Positions 44,513 to 53,717 of a stretch of DNA of 64,000 nucleotides are shown here, one piece after another. Where the stretch lies: positions 1-64,000 of the forward strand of contig CACZHW010000013.1 in NCBI GenBank assembly GCA_902781095.1, given 5' to 3'. The position numbers were made by a program, and so were the translations under genes. Origin of the DNA: an uncultured Eubacteriales bacterium. GTDB taxonomy: Bacteria > Bacillota > Clostridia > Christensenellales > Aristaeellaceae. Numbering within the stretch: the first letter of the stretch is position 1; every line of letters begins with the position of its first letter. A model generated the notes under the pieces. It did not search any database. It had not been told where the DNA came from and saw only the letters and a list, made by a program, of their open reading frames with translations.

Positions 44513-45538
44513 ATGAAGAAACTTCTCTCCTGCGCACTGGTTCTCACGCTGCTTGTGTGCGCCTGCGCCTCCGCGATGGCCGCGGACCTCGTCATCTATT
44601 CCGCGCGCAACGAGCGCCTCAACAACATCGTCATCCCTGCCTTTGAACAGGAGACCGGCATCTCCGTCGAGATGATCACCGGCTCCACCGGCGAGGTCAA
44701 CCAGCGCATCAAGGCCGAGGTGGAAAGCGGCAACGTCACCGTGGATATCCACTGGGCGGCCGGCGAGGCCATGCTCTCCGCCAACCGCGACATGTTTGAG
44801 CCGTACGTCTCCACCGAGAACGACGCCATGATGGAAGCCTTCCGCAACGACGGCACCAGCCCCTTCAACGGCGCCTTTGCCGAGCCGAACGTGCTCATCG
44901 TCAACACGGAGAAACTGGAAGGCGCCGGCATCACGGTGGAAAGCTACGCCGACCTGCTGAACCCCGCGCTCAAGGATCACATCATCGCGGCGGATCCGGC
45001 CAACTCCTCTTCTGCGTTCATCAGCCTGCTGGGCATGCTTTACGGCATGGGCAACGGCGATCCGATGAGCGCCGAGGCGTGGGACTTCATCGACGGCTTC
45101 CTCACCAACCTGAACGGCAAGACCGCCTCCTCTTCTTCCCAGGTATACAACGGCGTGGCCTCCGGCGAATACTGGGTCGGCCTCTCCTATGAGGATCCCT
45201 GCGTCGAACTGGAGTCCGTCGGCGAGCATCCCGTCAAGGTCGTCTACGCCAAGGAAGGCGTGGTCTTCTCCCCGCAGAGCGTGCAGATCGTGAAGAACGC
45301 GCCGCACATGGACGCCGCCAAGAAGTTCGTGGACTACGTCCTCTCCGAGAAGGTGCAGACCGCCGTCGCGGCCGAGCTCAACCTGCGCCCGCTGCGCGCC
45401 GGCGTGCCGACCAACGCGAAAATGCTGCCCAACGACCAGATCACCCTGGTGCCGGGCTACAGCGAAAGCTACGTGGCCGAGCACAAACCGGAGCTGGTCA
45501 ACAAGTACATCGAGCATGTGGAAATGATGACCGAGTAA
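44513..45538 (+). CDS. ABC substrate-binding protein, Fbp/iron(III) type
   Basis: 341 residues of the FbpA/FutA-type binding-protein family. The signal peptide ends ASAMA-ADL; the preceding cysteines (VCAC) do not make a clear lipobox. VIYSARNER start, DIHWAAGEAML, SSSAFISLL, and the C-terminal LNLRPLRAGVP are family traits. Known relatives bind ferric iron, 2-aminoethylphosphonate or phosphoglycerate-like ligands. The tyrosine pair of ferric binders is not evident, so iron is only one option. It heads a three-gene importer operon. Confidence 0.82.
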   Translation: MKKLLSCALVLTLLVCACASAMAADLVIYSARNERLNNIVIPAFEQETGISVEMITGSTGEVNQRIKAEVESGNVTVDIHWAAGEAMLSANRDMFEPYVSTENDAMMEAFRNDGTSPFNGAFAEPNVLIVNTEKLEGAGITVESYADLLNPALKDHIIAADPANSSSAFISLLGMLYGMGNGDPMSAEAWDFIDGFLTNLNGKTASSSSQVYNGVASGEYWVGLSYEDPCVELESVGEHPVKVVYAKEGVVFSPQSVQIVKNAPHMDAAKKFVDYVLSEKVQTAVAAELNLRPLRAGVPTNAKMLPNDQITLVPGYSESYVAEHKPELVNKYIEHVEMMTE

Positions 45539-45623
45539 TCCGGGTGTCATTGTCCCGCTTTCAAGACCTCTATGGCCAGCCCCCGGGCTGGCCTTCTTTC
45601 CTTAACCTGAAGGAGGAGATTCC

Positions 45624-46703
45624 ATGGGCGTAGCCATTGAAGTGGATAATGTCATCAAACGCTACGGAGACCATACGGTCATCAACGGCCTCAGCCTGAC
45701 CATCCAGCCCGGCGAATTCTTCACGCTGCTGGGCCCGTCCGGCTGCGGCAAGACGACGCTGCTGCGCATGATCATCGGCTTCAACTCGATTGAAGGCGGC
45801 GAAATCCGCGTGGACGGCCAGGTCGTCAACAACATCCCCACCAACCGGCGGAACATGGGCATGGTGTTCCAGAACTATGCCGTCTTCCCCCATATGAACG
45901 TGCGGGACAACGTAGCCTACGGTCTCAAGACCCGCAAGGTGGACAAGGCGGAGCGCCGCCGCCGAGCAGACGAAATGCTGCGCATGGTAAAGATCGACCA
46001 GTACGCCGACCGCATGCCGGCACAGCTCTCCGGCGGCCAGCAGCAGCGTGTCGCCCTGGCCCGCGCCATCGTCATCCAGCCGGACGTGCTGCTGATGGAC
46101 GAACCGCTCTCCAACCTGGATGCCAAGCTGCGCGTGGAGATGCGCAACGTCATCAAGCGCATCCAGCACCAGATCGGCATCACCACCGTATACGTCACGC
46201 ACGACCAGGAGGAGGCGCTCTCGGTCTCCGACCGCATCGCCGTCATGCACGACGGCGTCATCCAGCAGATCGACACGCCCAAGCGCATCTATCTGCGCCC
46301 GGCCAACGAGTTCGTCGCGGGTTTCATCGGGCTCACCAACTTCCTGCAGGCGGACAACGACGGGGGTACGCTGGATTTCGGCTGCGGCTACCGCGTGCCG
46401 GTCACGACCCTCGTCGCCGGCGCGCCAAAGGCCGTCACCGTCGCAGCCCGGCCGGAGGAGATCACCATCCACCCGGCCGACGAGGCCGGCATCCCCGGCG
46501 AGGTCCGCTCCTCCGTCTTCCTCGGCACCAGCACGCACTACTTCATCGCGCTCGGCGGCGAGAAGGAAGTGGAGGTCACCGTGCCCGGCGATCTCTCCGA
46601 CACGCTGGCAGACGGCACAATGGTCTCCCTGCGCATCCTGCCGGAGAAGGTCAACGTCTTCAACCGCGAGAGCCGCACCAGCCTCATCCGCGAGGGGGTG
46701 TAA
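45624..46703 (+). CDS. ABC importer ATPase (FbpC/PotA type)
   Basis: 359 residues. Walker A GPSGCGKTT (about 38-46), signature LSGGQQQRVALA, Walker B VLLMDEPLSNLDA, switch His in VTHDQEEA, followed by a TOBE-type regulatory tail. It powers the importer made by the flanking binding protein and permease. Canonical residues all present. RBS AAGGAGGAG before ATG 45624. Members transport iron, polyamine, spermidine or phosphonate. Confidence 0.9.
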   Translation: MGVAIEVDNVIKRYGDHTVINGLSLTIQPGEFFTLLGPSGCGKTTLLRMIIGFNSIEGGEIRVDGQVVNNIPTNRRNMGMVFQNYAVFPHMNVRDNVAYGLKTRKVDKAERRRRADEMLRMVKIDQYADRMPAQLSGGQQQRVALARAIVIQPDVLLMDEPLSNLDAKLRVEMRNVIKRIQHQIGITTVYVTHDQEEALSVSDRIAVMHDGVIQQIDTPKRIYLRPANEFVAGFIGLTNFLQADNDGGTLDFGCGYRVPVTTLVAGAPKAVTVAARPEEITIHPADEAGIPGEVRSSVFLGTSTHYFIALGGEKEVEVTVPGDLSDTLADGTMVSLRILPEKVNVFNRESRTSLIREGV

Positions 46704-46706
46704 TCC

Positions 46707-48365
46707 GTGAACAAGCGGCAGAAGATAGCGCCCGTCTGGCGCGCACTCACGCTCATCATCCTGGCCCTGTTCGTCATCTTCGTCGTCTATCCGCTGATTC
46801 TCATTCTCTACCGCTCCGTGCTGGATCCCAAGACGAACAGCCTGACGATGGAAAACTTTACGCGCTTTTTCACGCGCAAGTACTACACCAACACCCTGAA
46901 AAACTCCTTTAAGGTCACCGTCGTGGCCACGCTGATCGCCGCCACGCTCGGCCTGCTCATGGCCTACATCACGCGGCAGGTCAAAATCCGCGGCACCAAG
47001 GCGCTCAACATCCTCATCGTCGTCAGCTACCTGTCGCCGCCCTTCATCGGCGCGTACGCGTGGATTCAGCTGCTGGGGCGCAACGGCATCATCACGGGCT
47101 TCTTCAACAGCCTGTTCGGCATCCAGCTGCCGGGCATCTACGGCTTCGCCGGCATCGTGCTGGTGTTCTCGCTGCAGTCCTTCCCGCTCGTCTACATGTA
47201 CGTGTGCGGCGCGCTGGAAAACCTGGACAACTCCTTAAACGAGGCCGCCGAAAGCTTGGGCGCCAGCAACTTCCAGCGGGTGACGGGCATCATCCTGCCC
47301 CTCATCCTGCCGACTGTTCTGGCCTCCTCCCTGCTGGTCTTCATGCGCGTGTTCTCCGATTTCGGCACGCCCATGCTCATCGGCGAGGGCTATCGGACCT
47401 TCCCCGTCGTGCTGTACAACCAGTTCATGGGCGAGGTCACCAACGACAATTACTTCGCCGCCGCGCTGTGCGTCATCATCCTGTTTATCACGCTGGTCTT
47501 CTTCTTCCTGCAGCGGTGGGTCGCGCGGCGTCACAGCTACTCCATGAGCGCCCTCAAGCCCATGCAGCCGCGCGAGGTGCGGCCGCTTTCCAAGGCGCTG
47601 TGCTACCTCTTCGTCTACGGCGTGGTCTTCCTGGGCATGCTGCCGCAGGTCACGGTCATCATCACGTCCTTCCTGAAGGAATCCACGCCGGGCATGTTCA
47701 CCAGCGAGTTCAGCCTCGTCAACTACCGCACCATCTTCTCCAAAAACCCGCTGGTCATCCCGAACACCTACCTTTTCGGCCTGTGCGCCATCGTGCTGGT
47801 CGTGGTCATCGGCACGCTGATCTCCTATCTGTCGGTGCGAAAGCGCTCCGTGCTGACCAGCACCGTGGATACGCTGACCATGCTGCCCTACATCATCCCC
47901 GGCAGCGTGCTGGGCATCGCGTTCCTCTACGCGTTCGCCAAGCCGCCGCTGGCCCTCACGGGCACGGCTGCGATCATCATCGTCGCGCTGACCGTGCGCC
48001 GCATGCCGTACACCATCCGCAGCGCGACGGCCATCGTGGGGCAGATCAGCCCGAGCATCGAGGAGGCCTCCATCTCACTGGGCGCCACCGAGGTGCGCAG
48101 CTTCGGCGAGATCATGGTGCCCATGATGATGCCCGGCGTCATCGCCGGCGCGATCATGAGCTGGGTTACCGTCATCAGCGAGCTGTCCTCTTCCATCATG
48201 CTCTACCGCGCCTCCACCCAGACGCTGACCGTCTCCGTCTACACGGAGGTCATCCGCGACTGCTTCGGCAACGCCGCGGCCTACTCCACCGTGCTGACGG
48301 CAACCTCCGTCGTCTCCATGCTGCTCTTCTTCAAGCTGACCGGCAAGCGGAGCATCAGCGTATAA
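46707..48365 (+). CDS. ABC importer permease, two fused FbpB-type domains
   Basis: 552 residues with about 12 hydrophobic segments. Two copies of the permease fold are fused, each with an EAA docking loop: NEAAESLGASNFQRVTGIILPLI and EEASISLGATEVRSFGEIMVPMM. This fused form is typical of FbpB (ferric iron) and PhnV/ThiP-like importers. Start is GTG 46707, 3 bp after the ATPase stop. The terminator is at 48384-48430. Confidence 0.9.
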   Translation: MNKRQKIAPVWRALTLIILALFVIFVVYPLILILYRSVLDPKTNSLTMENFTRFFTRKYYTNTLKNSFKVTVVATLIAATLGLLMAYITRQVKIRGTKALNILIVVSYLSPPFIGAYAWIQLLGRNGIITGFFNSLFGIQLPGIYGFAGIVLVFSLQSFPLVYMYVCGALENLDNSLNEAAESLGASNFQRVTGIILPLILPTVLASSLLVFMRVFSDFGTPMLIGEGYRTFPVVLYNQFMGEVTNDNYFAAALCVIILFITLVFFFLQRWVARRHSYSMSALKPMQPREVRPLSKALCYLFVYGVVFLGMLPQVTVIITSFLKESTPGMFTSEFSLVNYRTIFSKNPLVIPNTYLFGLCAIVLVVVIGTLISYLSVRKRSVLTSTVDTLTMLPYIIPGSVLGIAFLYAFAKPPLALTGTAAIIIVALTVRRMPYTIRSATAIVGQISPSIEEASISLGATEVRSFGEIMVPMMMPGVIAGAIMSWVTVISELSSSIMLYRASTQTLTVSVYTEVIRDCFGNAAAYSTVLTATSVVSMLLFFKLTGKRSISV

Positions 48366-48383
48366 CCCGTCCGGTTTCAGACA

Positions 48384-48430
48384 AAAACCTCCCGGAGAGA
48401 CGCCGGTTACAGCGTCCTCCGGGAGGTTTT
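48384..48430. terminator. Strong bidirectional terminator
   Basis: Arms 48384-48397 and 48417-48430 (AAAACCTCCCGGAG/CTCCGGGAGGTTTT) pair over 14 bp, with an inner GACGC/GCGTC stem. It separates the ABC operon from the convergent MerR gene. Confidence 0.9.
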
Positions 48431-48445
48431 TTGCAATGAAAACGA

Positions 48446-49279
48446 TTATTCCACCGGAATCCAGACCTCGTCATACCGTCTGCGGGCGCCCTGGCCGTCC
48501 TGCATGACGAAGATGAGCCGCGAGAAACCGTCGCCCGCGATGGTCAGGCCCCTGTCCGCGATAAAGTCGAGGAGGCCCTGCAGCCATCTCTTGCGGTCCA
48601 GTTCCGTCTCCGGCCCTGCGACGATGCCGTACACCGCGCGGCCGGGCGCGATATGCGTCACCCGCTCGGTCTCCTGCAGGCCGAAGGTTTCAAAATCCGC
48701 CTCGGAGAGGATCATGCCCACCTCCGTGTTGAGGCGCTCGCTCTGCCCCTGCAGCTCTTCCTTCGAAAAGCGCAGGGAGGCTTCCGTCACCGGCATCAGG
48801 CTGTTCCACAGGCTCAGCTGGTCGCTCTCGCGCCGGGTGCTCGTGTGCATGCCCGTGAACTGGCGGATGAACAGACGGTAAAAGCCGCCGTGGCCCGTCA
48901 GGCACGGCGTAAAGTCCTCCTCTTCCACTTTCCGGATGCCTTCGCGGATGCGCTCGATGCCGCGCAGCACGCCTTCCTGCAGGCGGATGCTCTCCTCGAT
49001 CTGCACCGCCCTCTCCCCGAGCTCCTCGCACAGGAATTCCGGGCGGTTGTTTTCCAGCAGCGCGGCTGTATCCTCGATCTTAAAGCCGCAGTTGCGCAGC
49101 ATGCGGGCCGCGGAAAGCTGGTAGCAGTCCAGCAGGTTGTAGCGCCGGGTTTTGCCGGGGCCGATGCGCTCCGGATGGACGAGGTTCTTCTGCTCGTAAA
49201 ACTCCATCCCTTTGACGGAGATGCCGTAATACCGTGAAAGCTCCGTGGAGGAGTACACGTATCCTTTTTTCTCTTTCAC
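48446..49279 (-). CDS. MerR-family regulator with GyrI-like effector domain
   Basis: 277 residues. The N-terminal winged helix reads SSTELSRYYGISVKGMEFYEQKNLVHPERIGPG, a MerR signature. A long coiled-coil follows (LLENNRPEFLCEELGERAVQIEESIR), and the C-terminal 150 residues resemble a GyrI/SOUL-like small-molecule domain (AVYGIVAGPETEL, IPVE end). GTG start at 49279 with a poor GGGGA upstream. It lies 131 bp downstream of the exported reductase gene, on the same strand. The promoter of that reductase has MerR architecture, so it is its likely target. Confidence 0.8.
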   Translation of the reverse strand: MKEKKGYVYSSTELSRYYGISVKGMEFYEQKNLVHPERIGPGKTRRYNLLDCYQLSAARMLRNCGFKIEDTAALLENNRPEFLCEELGERAVQIEESIRLQEGVLRGIERIREGIRKVEEEDFTPCLTGHGGFYRLFIRQFTGMHTSTRRESDQLSLWNSLMPVTEASLRFSKEELQGQSERLNTEVGMILSEADFETFGLQETERVTHIAPGRAVYGIVAGPETELDRKRWLQGLLDFIADRGLTIAGDGFSRLIFVMQDGQGARRRYDEVWIPVE

Positions 49280-49298
49280 CGCTTTTTCCCCTGTAAAT

Positions 49299-49404
49299 GC
49301 AATTCAGCAGACGCCCCGCGGGTCTCCGCTTCAGGCACGCCGCCCCGTACGGGGCGGCGTGCCGTCTTACCGGACGATACCGCAGGGTTATCTGCTGAAT
49401 GCAA
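49299..49404 (-). other. About 105-nt imperfect hairpin of unknown role
   Basis: Nested complementary blocks: ATTCAGCAGA (49302-49311) with TCTGCTGAAT (49391-49400); CCCCGCGG (49314-49321) with CCGCAGGG (49380-49387, a G-U pair on the minus-strand RNA); TCCG (49325-49328) with CGGA (49371-49374); and a perfect 13-bp top stem 49334-49346 / 49351-49363 with loop GTAC. It lies between the exported reductase stop and the merR start. There is no U-tract, so a simple terminator does not explain it. Confidence 0.6.
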
Positions 49405-49410
49405 TGAACA

Positions 49411-51516
49411 TTACTTGTTGAGCAGCATGCTGACGACGTGGTCCGCAGCCTCACGGCCGTAGACGCCGCAGTTGAGCAGCATGGTGCCGCAGCCGAAGTA
49501 GTTGATGTTGGTCACCTGCGCGCTGGCCACCGCGCCGGCGGCGTACAGGCCGGGGATCGGCTGTCCGTTGGTGTCGATGACCTGGGCATGCTCGTTGATG
49601 CGCGCGCCGTTGTAGCCGTCGGTGCAGATCATCGGCATGCGGAGCAGGTAGTACGGTGCCTCGATCGGCACGAGGTACTGGGGCTCCTTGCCGAAGTCCT
49701 CGTCCACGCCCTTGGCGCAGAGCTCGTTGTAGCGGTCCACGGTCGCCTTCAGCACCTCGGGATCGAAGCCGACGTCGGCGGCCAGCGCCTCGATGCTGTC
49801 CTCCTTGTAGCCGAAGGGATCGCCGTTGTGGGTCTGAGTGGTCAGGCCCAGGCGGGTCATGATCGGGTACTTGTCGGCGGTCGCCTGGCCGTAGACGCAG
49901 TAGCCCTCGTGATAGCCCTCTTCGTAGTTGATCTTCGTATACTCGAAGGTGAAGTCGTCCTCGGAGACGATACGGCGGCCGGCGCCGTCTACGGACAGCA
50001 CTTCGCAGCAGGGAATCGTCGGGGACTCGGGGATCAGCTCCGGGAACTCCGTCCAGCCCGCGCCGTAGAAGTAGTACATCATGGCGATGTAGTCGATCTG
50101 GATCATGTCCGCACCGGCCTTTTCCAGCATGTTGTAGCCGGAACCGTCGCCGCTGCCGACCAGCACTTCGATGTTGTCCATCTTCGGGTTCAGGCGGGCG
50201 AGCATCTCCGGGTTGGCGGAGTAAGAACCGGTGGCGACCAGAACGGCCTTGCCGGTCACGGTGATGTCGTCGCCATCCTTGGTGGTGGCATGCACGCCGA
50301 TATACGCGCCGTTTTCATCCTGAATCAGGCTGTCCACGGTGGTGCCCAGCAGGATGTTGACGCCCTTGGCGCGGGCGGAGTTCACCAGAGCATTGGTGAG
50401 GCCGGAGCCGGCGCCCTTGGAGATGTGGCCGCGCTTGGTCGCACGGACGCCCTTGTTGGAGACGTTCGTCAGCACGCCGACCTCCCAGCCGTTGTCCAGC
50501 AGGAAGTTGTTGAGGTCGGTGGACTTATAAACCATGTTCTTGAGAACGACCGGATCGAGCGCCGGCTCGTCCTTGTAGAGGGAGTAGATGTCATCGTAGA
50601 ACGCCTCGACGGTGTCCTCGATGCCGGCTTCCTTCTGGGCCTTGGTGTTCGCGCCCATGACTTCGCCGACGGAGCGGCTGGTGGAGTTGGAGAAGACGTC
50701 CTGCGCCTCGCAGACGATGACGTTCGCGCCCTGGTCGACCGCCTCAATGGCGGCGGAGAGGCCCGCCATGCCGGCGCCGACGACGACGAAGTCCGTCTCG
50801 TACGTGAGGGTCTCGGGCTTATGTGCTTCCAGGGTGCGCGCCTTGAAGGCCGCCGGGTCGCCGCCGGCCTGCTCGATGCACTGATTCAGCGCAGAGAAGA
50901 ACGCGTTGGAAGAAACCGTCGCGCCGGAGAGCGCGTCGATCGCCGTGGACTGGTTCGCGACGACCTTCTCAGAGAGCTCCTCGAAGGCGATGCCGCCGAT
51001 GACCTGGGTATCCGTGTACTTGGGCACGGTGATGGACTCGATCTTGTTGTCCTTGAAGGTCGCTTCCAGCGTCATCTCGCCCACATTGACCAGGCCTTCC
51101 AGGTCGATGAGGGAAGGAATGGTGGCGGTGTAGGTGCCGTCCTTCAGCGTGGTCTCGGTGGAAACCTCGACAGACTCGCCCTTGGCCATCGCTTCCGCCG
51201 CGGCCAGCGCCGCGTTGAAGCCGTTGGACGTGAAGGTCGCGCCCGCAATGCTGTCTACCGCAAACGCGCCGGTGCTGACTGCAGCGTCAGACAGCGTGGG
51301 CAGCGCGGCCTCGCCGATGCCGGGGGTCTCGCTGTGCTCTTTCACTTCGACAGCGGTCACGCCCTTTTCGTCGACCGTCACATCCAGGACGATCTTACCC
51401 GCGAAGCCGTCTGCAGACACTTCGTAGGTGCCGGGGGTCAGCGCGTCTTCCGCAACGGCGCCCAGTGTGAAGACACACAGCAGCAGCGCGGCGATGACGC
51501 TCATCCATTTCTTCAT
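49411..51516 (-). CDS. Exported reductase with two FMN-binding domains, copy 2
   Basis: A 701-residue secreted flavoprotein (signal ends GAVA-ED). It carries two tandem FMN-binding domains (about 25-115 and 124-216) with flavinylation sites DSIAGATFTS (91-94) and DALSGATVSS (197-200), then an FAD domain from about 240 (VVVGAGMAGLSA). The C-terminal signature reads AVASAQVTNINYFGCGTMLLNCGVYGREAAD, lacking the Arg of NRLGGNA, so it likely reduces something other than fumarate. Two flavins in tandem can pass electrons to FAD. ATG 51516 with AAGGAGG. Confidence 0.87.
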   Translation of the reverse strand: MKKWMSVIAALLLCVFTLGAVAEDALTPGTYEVSADGFAGKIVLDVTVDEKGVTAVEVKEHSETPGIGEAALPTLSDAAVSTGAFAVDSIAGATFTSNGFNAALAAAEAMAKGESVEVSTETTLKDGTYTATIPSLIDLEGLVNVGEMTLEATFKDNKIESITVPKYTDTQVIGGIAFEELSEKVVANQSTAIDALSGATVSSNAFFSALNQCIEQAGGDPAAFKARTLEAHKPETLTYETDFVVVGAGMAGLSAAIEAVDQGANVIVCEAQDVFSNSTSRSVGEVMGANTKAQKEAGIEDTVEAFYDDIYSLYKDEPALDPVVLKNMVYKSTDLNNFLLDNGWEVGVLTNVSNKGVRATKRGHISKGAGSGLTNALVNSARAKGVNILLGTTVDSLIQDENGAYIGVHATTKDGDDITVTGKAVLVATGSYSANPEMLARLNPKMDNIEVLVGSGDGSGYNMLEKAGADMIQIDYIAMMYYFYGAGWTEFPELIPESPTIPCCEVLSVDGAGRRIVSEDDFTFEYTKINYEEGYHEGYCVYGQATADKYPIMTRLGLTTQTHNGDPFGYKEDSIEALAADVGFDPEVLKATVDRYNELCAKGVDEDFGKEPQYLVPIEAPYYLLRMPMICTDGYNGARINEHAQVIDTNGQPIPGLYAAGAVASAQVTNINYFGCGTMLLNCGVYGREAADHVVSMLLNK

Positions 51517-51550
51517 TTTCTTTCCTCCTTCCGGCAAATTGCCTGAACGA

Positions 51551-51581
51551 ATGATAAATGATGAAGTAACTTCATTGTCAA
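51551..51581 (-). promoter_or_regulatory. MerR-type promoter of the tandem-FMN reductase
   Basis: On the minus strand: TTGACA (51576-51581), 19-bp spacer, TATCAT (51551-51556). A perfect 15-bp palindrome, ATGAAGTAACTTCAT (51561-51575), fills the spacer next to the -35. Long spacers of 19-20 bp with the operator inside are the mark of MerR-controlled promoters, and a MerR gene lies downstream. Confidence 0.75.
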
Positions 51582-51640
51582 GCAATTATCAAAAACTTTG
51601 CGGTTTTGCTCCATTTTTGTTTAACTTCACCATTCAAAGA

Positions 51641-51672
51641 GGCCTGCCCTCCGGAAACCCGGAGGACAGGCC
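51641..51672 (-). terminator. Terminator of reductase copy 3
   Basis: Arms 51641-51654 and 51659-51672 pair over 13 of 14 positions (GGCCTG-CCTCCGG). A run of TCTTTG follows on the minus strand. Confidence 0.65.
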
Positions 51673-51705
51673 CTGCTTTCATTTGCCGTCAGACATTCAG
51701 GTTTG

Positions 51706-53580
51706 TTATTTGCCAGCGGCCGCATTGATTCCGGCGATGCTGCCGTAGACCGTGAAGTCCACCACCGCGTTACCGCCCAGACGGTTGGAACCATGGACGA
51801 CGCCGGTAATCTCACCCGCGCAGTAGAGGCCGGGCAGGATGGAGCCGTCAGCCTTCAGCGCATGCGCTTCAGTGTCGATCAGCACGCCGCCCATCGTATG
51901 GTGCGCGGCAGCCTTGCGCGGATAAGCGATATAGTACTTGCCTTCGATCTTGGTGCTGTACGTCGTGCGGCCGAATTCGTCCTTCTCGCCGGACTCGACA
52001 TGCGCGTTGAAATCCTCGATCGTCTTCAGCAGGTTGTCTGCCGGGATACCGATCTTCTCGGCGATACCCTCCAGGGAATCCGCGATGACGTAGCCGTAGA
52101 GGTTGTTGTCGAGATAGTACTGTGCGGTCATGCCACCCAGAGACCGGTTCTGGCTGGGATCATCCGTGCCGTAGATGGAGTAGTACATGCTGTCCGTCTG
52201 CGCGATGGTCGCAAGCGCCATCTCATCACGGCGGCCGTCCTCGCGGACGTACCGCTTGCCTTCCTTATTGACGTAGATGTTGATGGTCGTGATGTCGCCC
52301 GTTGCGCCCGTGAGCGGATTGCAGAAGGGCAGCAGCTGGATCTGATCCATGTTGAACAGCTTGGCGCCTGCGGCTTCCGCCATCAGGATGCCGTCGCCGG
52401 TGACGCCCGGCATGTTCGAAGTGATGAGGCCCGGTCCAAGGTCCGGCCACTTCTCGCCTTGGCAGTACTTCATGCGCATCTCGACGTTGCCGGCAAAGCC
52501 GCCGGTCGTCAGCACGACGCCGTTCTTCGCCTTCAGGGTGACGGTCTCGCCGTCCTTGCCTTCGGCTTTAATGCCGGTAACGCGGCCGTCTTCAACGATC
52601 AGCTCTTTGCCCTCGGTATCCATGAGGATCGTCAGATTGTCGCGGCCTGCCAGCGTATCACGGAATGCCTTGATATAGCCGGTGCCGTTGGGCATAACCG
52701 CCTGATGCGTGCGCGGATAGAGGGAACCACCGCCCAGGTGGACGCCGGGTACAAATTCCATGCCCATGCTCTCCAGCCACTTGAGGCCTTCGTAAGAGCC
52801 CTGCGCCAGCACTTTGACGTTATCCAGGATCGCCAGCTTGTCGCCGCCGTTCCAGGTCTGCAGCGCGAACCAGTTGAGGCTGTCGAAGAGAACCTTGTCG
52901 GTCTTCTTGAACTCTTCGTATTCATACGCGACCGCTTCCTGCAGCGCTTTGTGTTCTCCGCTTACCGGCGGCTCAGCAATCGCATCCTCGACCAGGGAGT
53001 TCGGGTTGCCCGGGAACTCAGCATAATCCTGATACTCGTGATCCGGCGCATTATAGATGCCGCCGACCATGATGGAGTTGCCGCCAAGGAAGCCCATCTT
53101 TTCGATGAGGATAACAGAAGCACCCGCTTCCGTCGCACGGACTGCCGCAGACAGGCCGGAACCGCCGCCGCCAACGATGACGACATCCGCTTCGTATTCC
53201 GCATCCTGATTGGCCGTACGCTCACGCGGCGCCTTGAAAGGCTCCACGTCCACTCCGGCGCTCTTCAGCGCTTCCTCAGCGCCGCGGATGATTGCGCGGC
53301 TTGAGATGGTGACGCCGGAGATGACGTCCACATCCAGAGACTGGTTCTCAACGATCGCCGCCGTCACAATACTGGCCGGCCAGTCGATGAGGCCCGGGGT
53401 TTCCACGTTGTCGACAAGTTCGACTTTTTCGATCTTGTCACCGGCCAGCGTGACCTCGACGGTCAGGGGGCCGTGCATACCCGGAACAGTAGCCGAGTAG
53501 GTGCCGTCCGCGGCGCTTGCAAGCGCCGTCATGCCGCACAGCATGAGGACAGCCAGGAGCAGGGCAATTGTCTTTTTCAC
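51706..53580 (-). CDS. Exported FMN/FAD reductase with canonical fumarate-type active site, copy 3
   Basis: A 624-residue secreted flavoprotein (signal ends ASA-AD). The FMN domain (about 25-110) has DVISGVTISS at the flavinylation position, a V for the usual A (SGVT at 88-91). The FAD domain starts GGGGSGLSAA (137-142). This copy keeps the classic residues of fumarate/succinate-type reductases: LYPRTHQA, HHTMGGVLI and HGSNRLGGNAVVDFTVYG. It could therefore reduce fumarate, urocanate or a similar enoate outside the cell. GTG start with GGAGGAG upstream. No heme motif. Electron source not in the window. Confidence 0.9.
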   Translation of the reverse strand: MKKTIALLLAVLMLCGMTALASAADGTYSATVPGMHGPLTVEVTLAGDKIEKVELVDNVETPGLIDWPASIVTAAIVENQSLDVDVISGVTISSRAIIRGAEEALKSAGVDVEPFKAPRERTANQDAEYEADVVIVGGGGSGLSAAVRATEAGASVILIEKMGFLGGNSIMVGGIYNAPDHEYQDYAEFPGNPNSLVEDAIAEPPVSGEHKALQEAVAYEYEEFKKTDKVLFDSLNWFALQTWNGGDKLAILDNVKVLAQGSYEGLKWLESMGMEFVPGVHLGGGSLYPRTHQAVMPNGTGYIKAFRDTLAGRDNLTILMDTEGKELIVEDGRVTGIKAEGKDGETVTLKAKNGVVLTTGGFAGNVEMRMKYCQGEKWPDLGPGLITSNMPGVTGDGILMAEAAGAKLFNMDQIQLLPFCNPLTGATGDITTINIYVNKEGKRYVREDGRRDEMALATIAQTDSMYYSIYGTDDPSQNRSLGGMTAQYYLDNNLYGYVIADSLEGIAEKIGIPADNLLKTIEDFNAHVESGEKDEFGRTTYSTKIEGKYYIAYPRKAAAHHTMGGVLIDTEAHALKADGSILPGLYCAGEITGVVHGSNRLGGNAVVDFTVYGSIAGINAAAGK

Positions 53581-53613
53581 GTTTTTCTCCTCCTTTTGTC
53601 GATATTATTAAAA

Positions 53614-53655
53614 ATATCTGATATGATTATAACACTATGATATTAAACGTGTCAA
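53614..53655 (-). promoter_or_regulatory. Promoter and AT-rich palindrome of reductase copy 3
   Basis: On the minus strand: TTGACA (53650-53655), 18-bp spacer, TATAAT (53626-53631). ATATCTGATAT (53614-53624), a palindrome around one base, lies just downstream of the -10 near the start site, so a repressor could bind there. Confidence 0.7.
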
Positions 53656-53717
53656 TCGGTTCAGGCAATCCTCTACGGTTTTTTCAGAGTCTCCATAGTC
53701 AAGTTTTATAAAGACAT

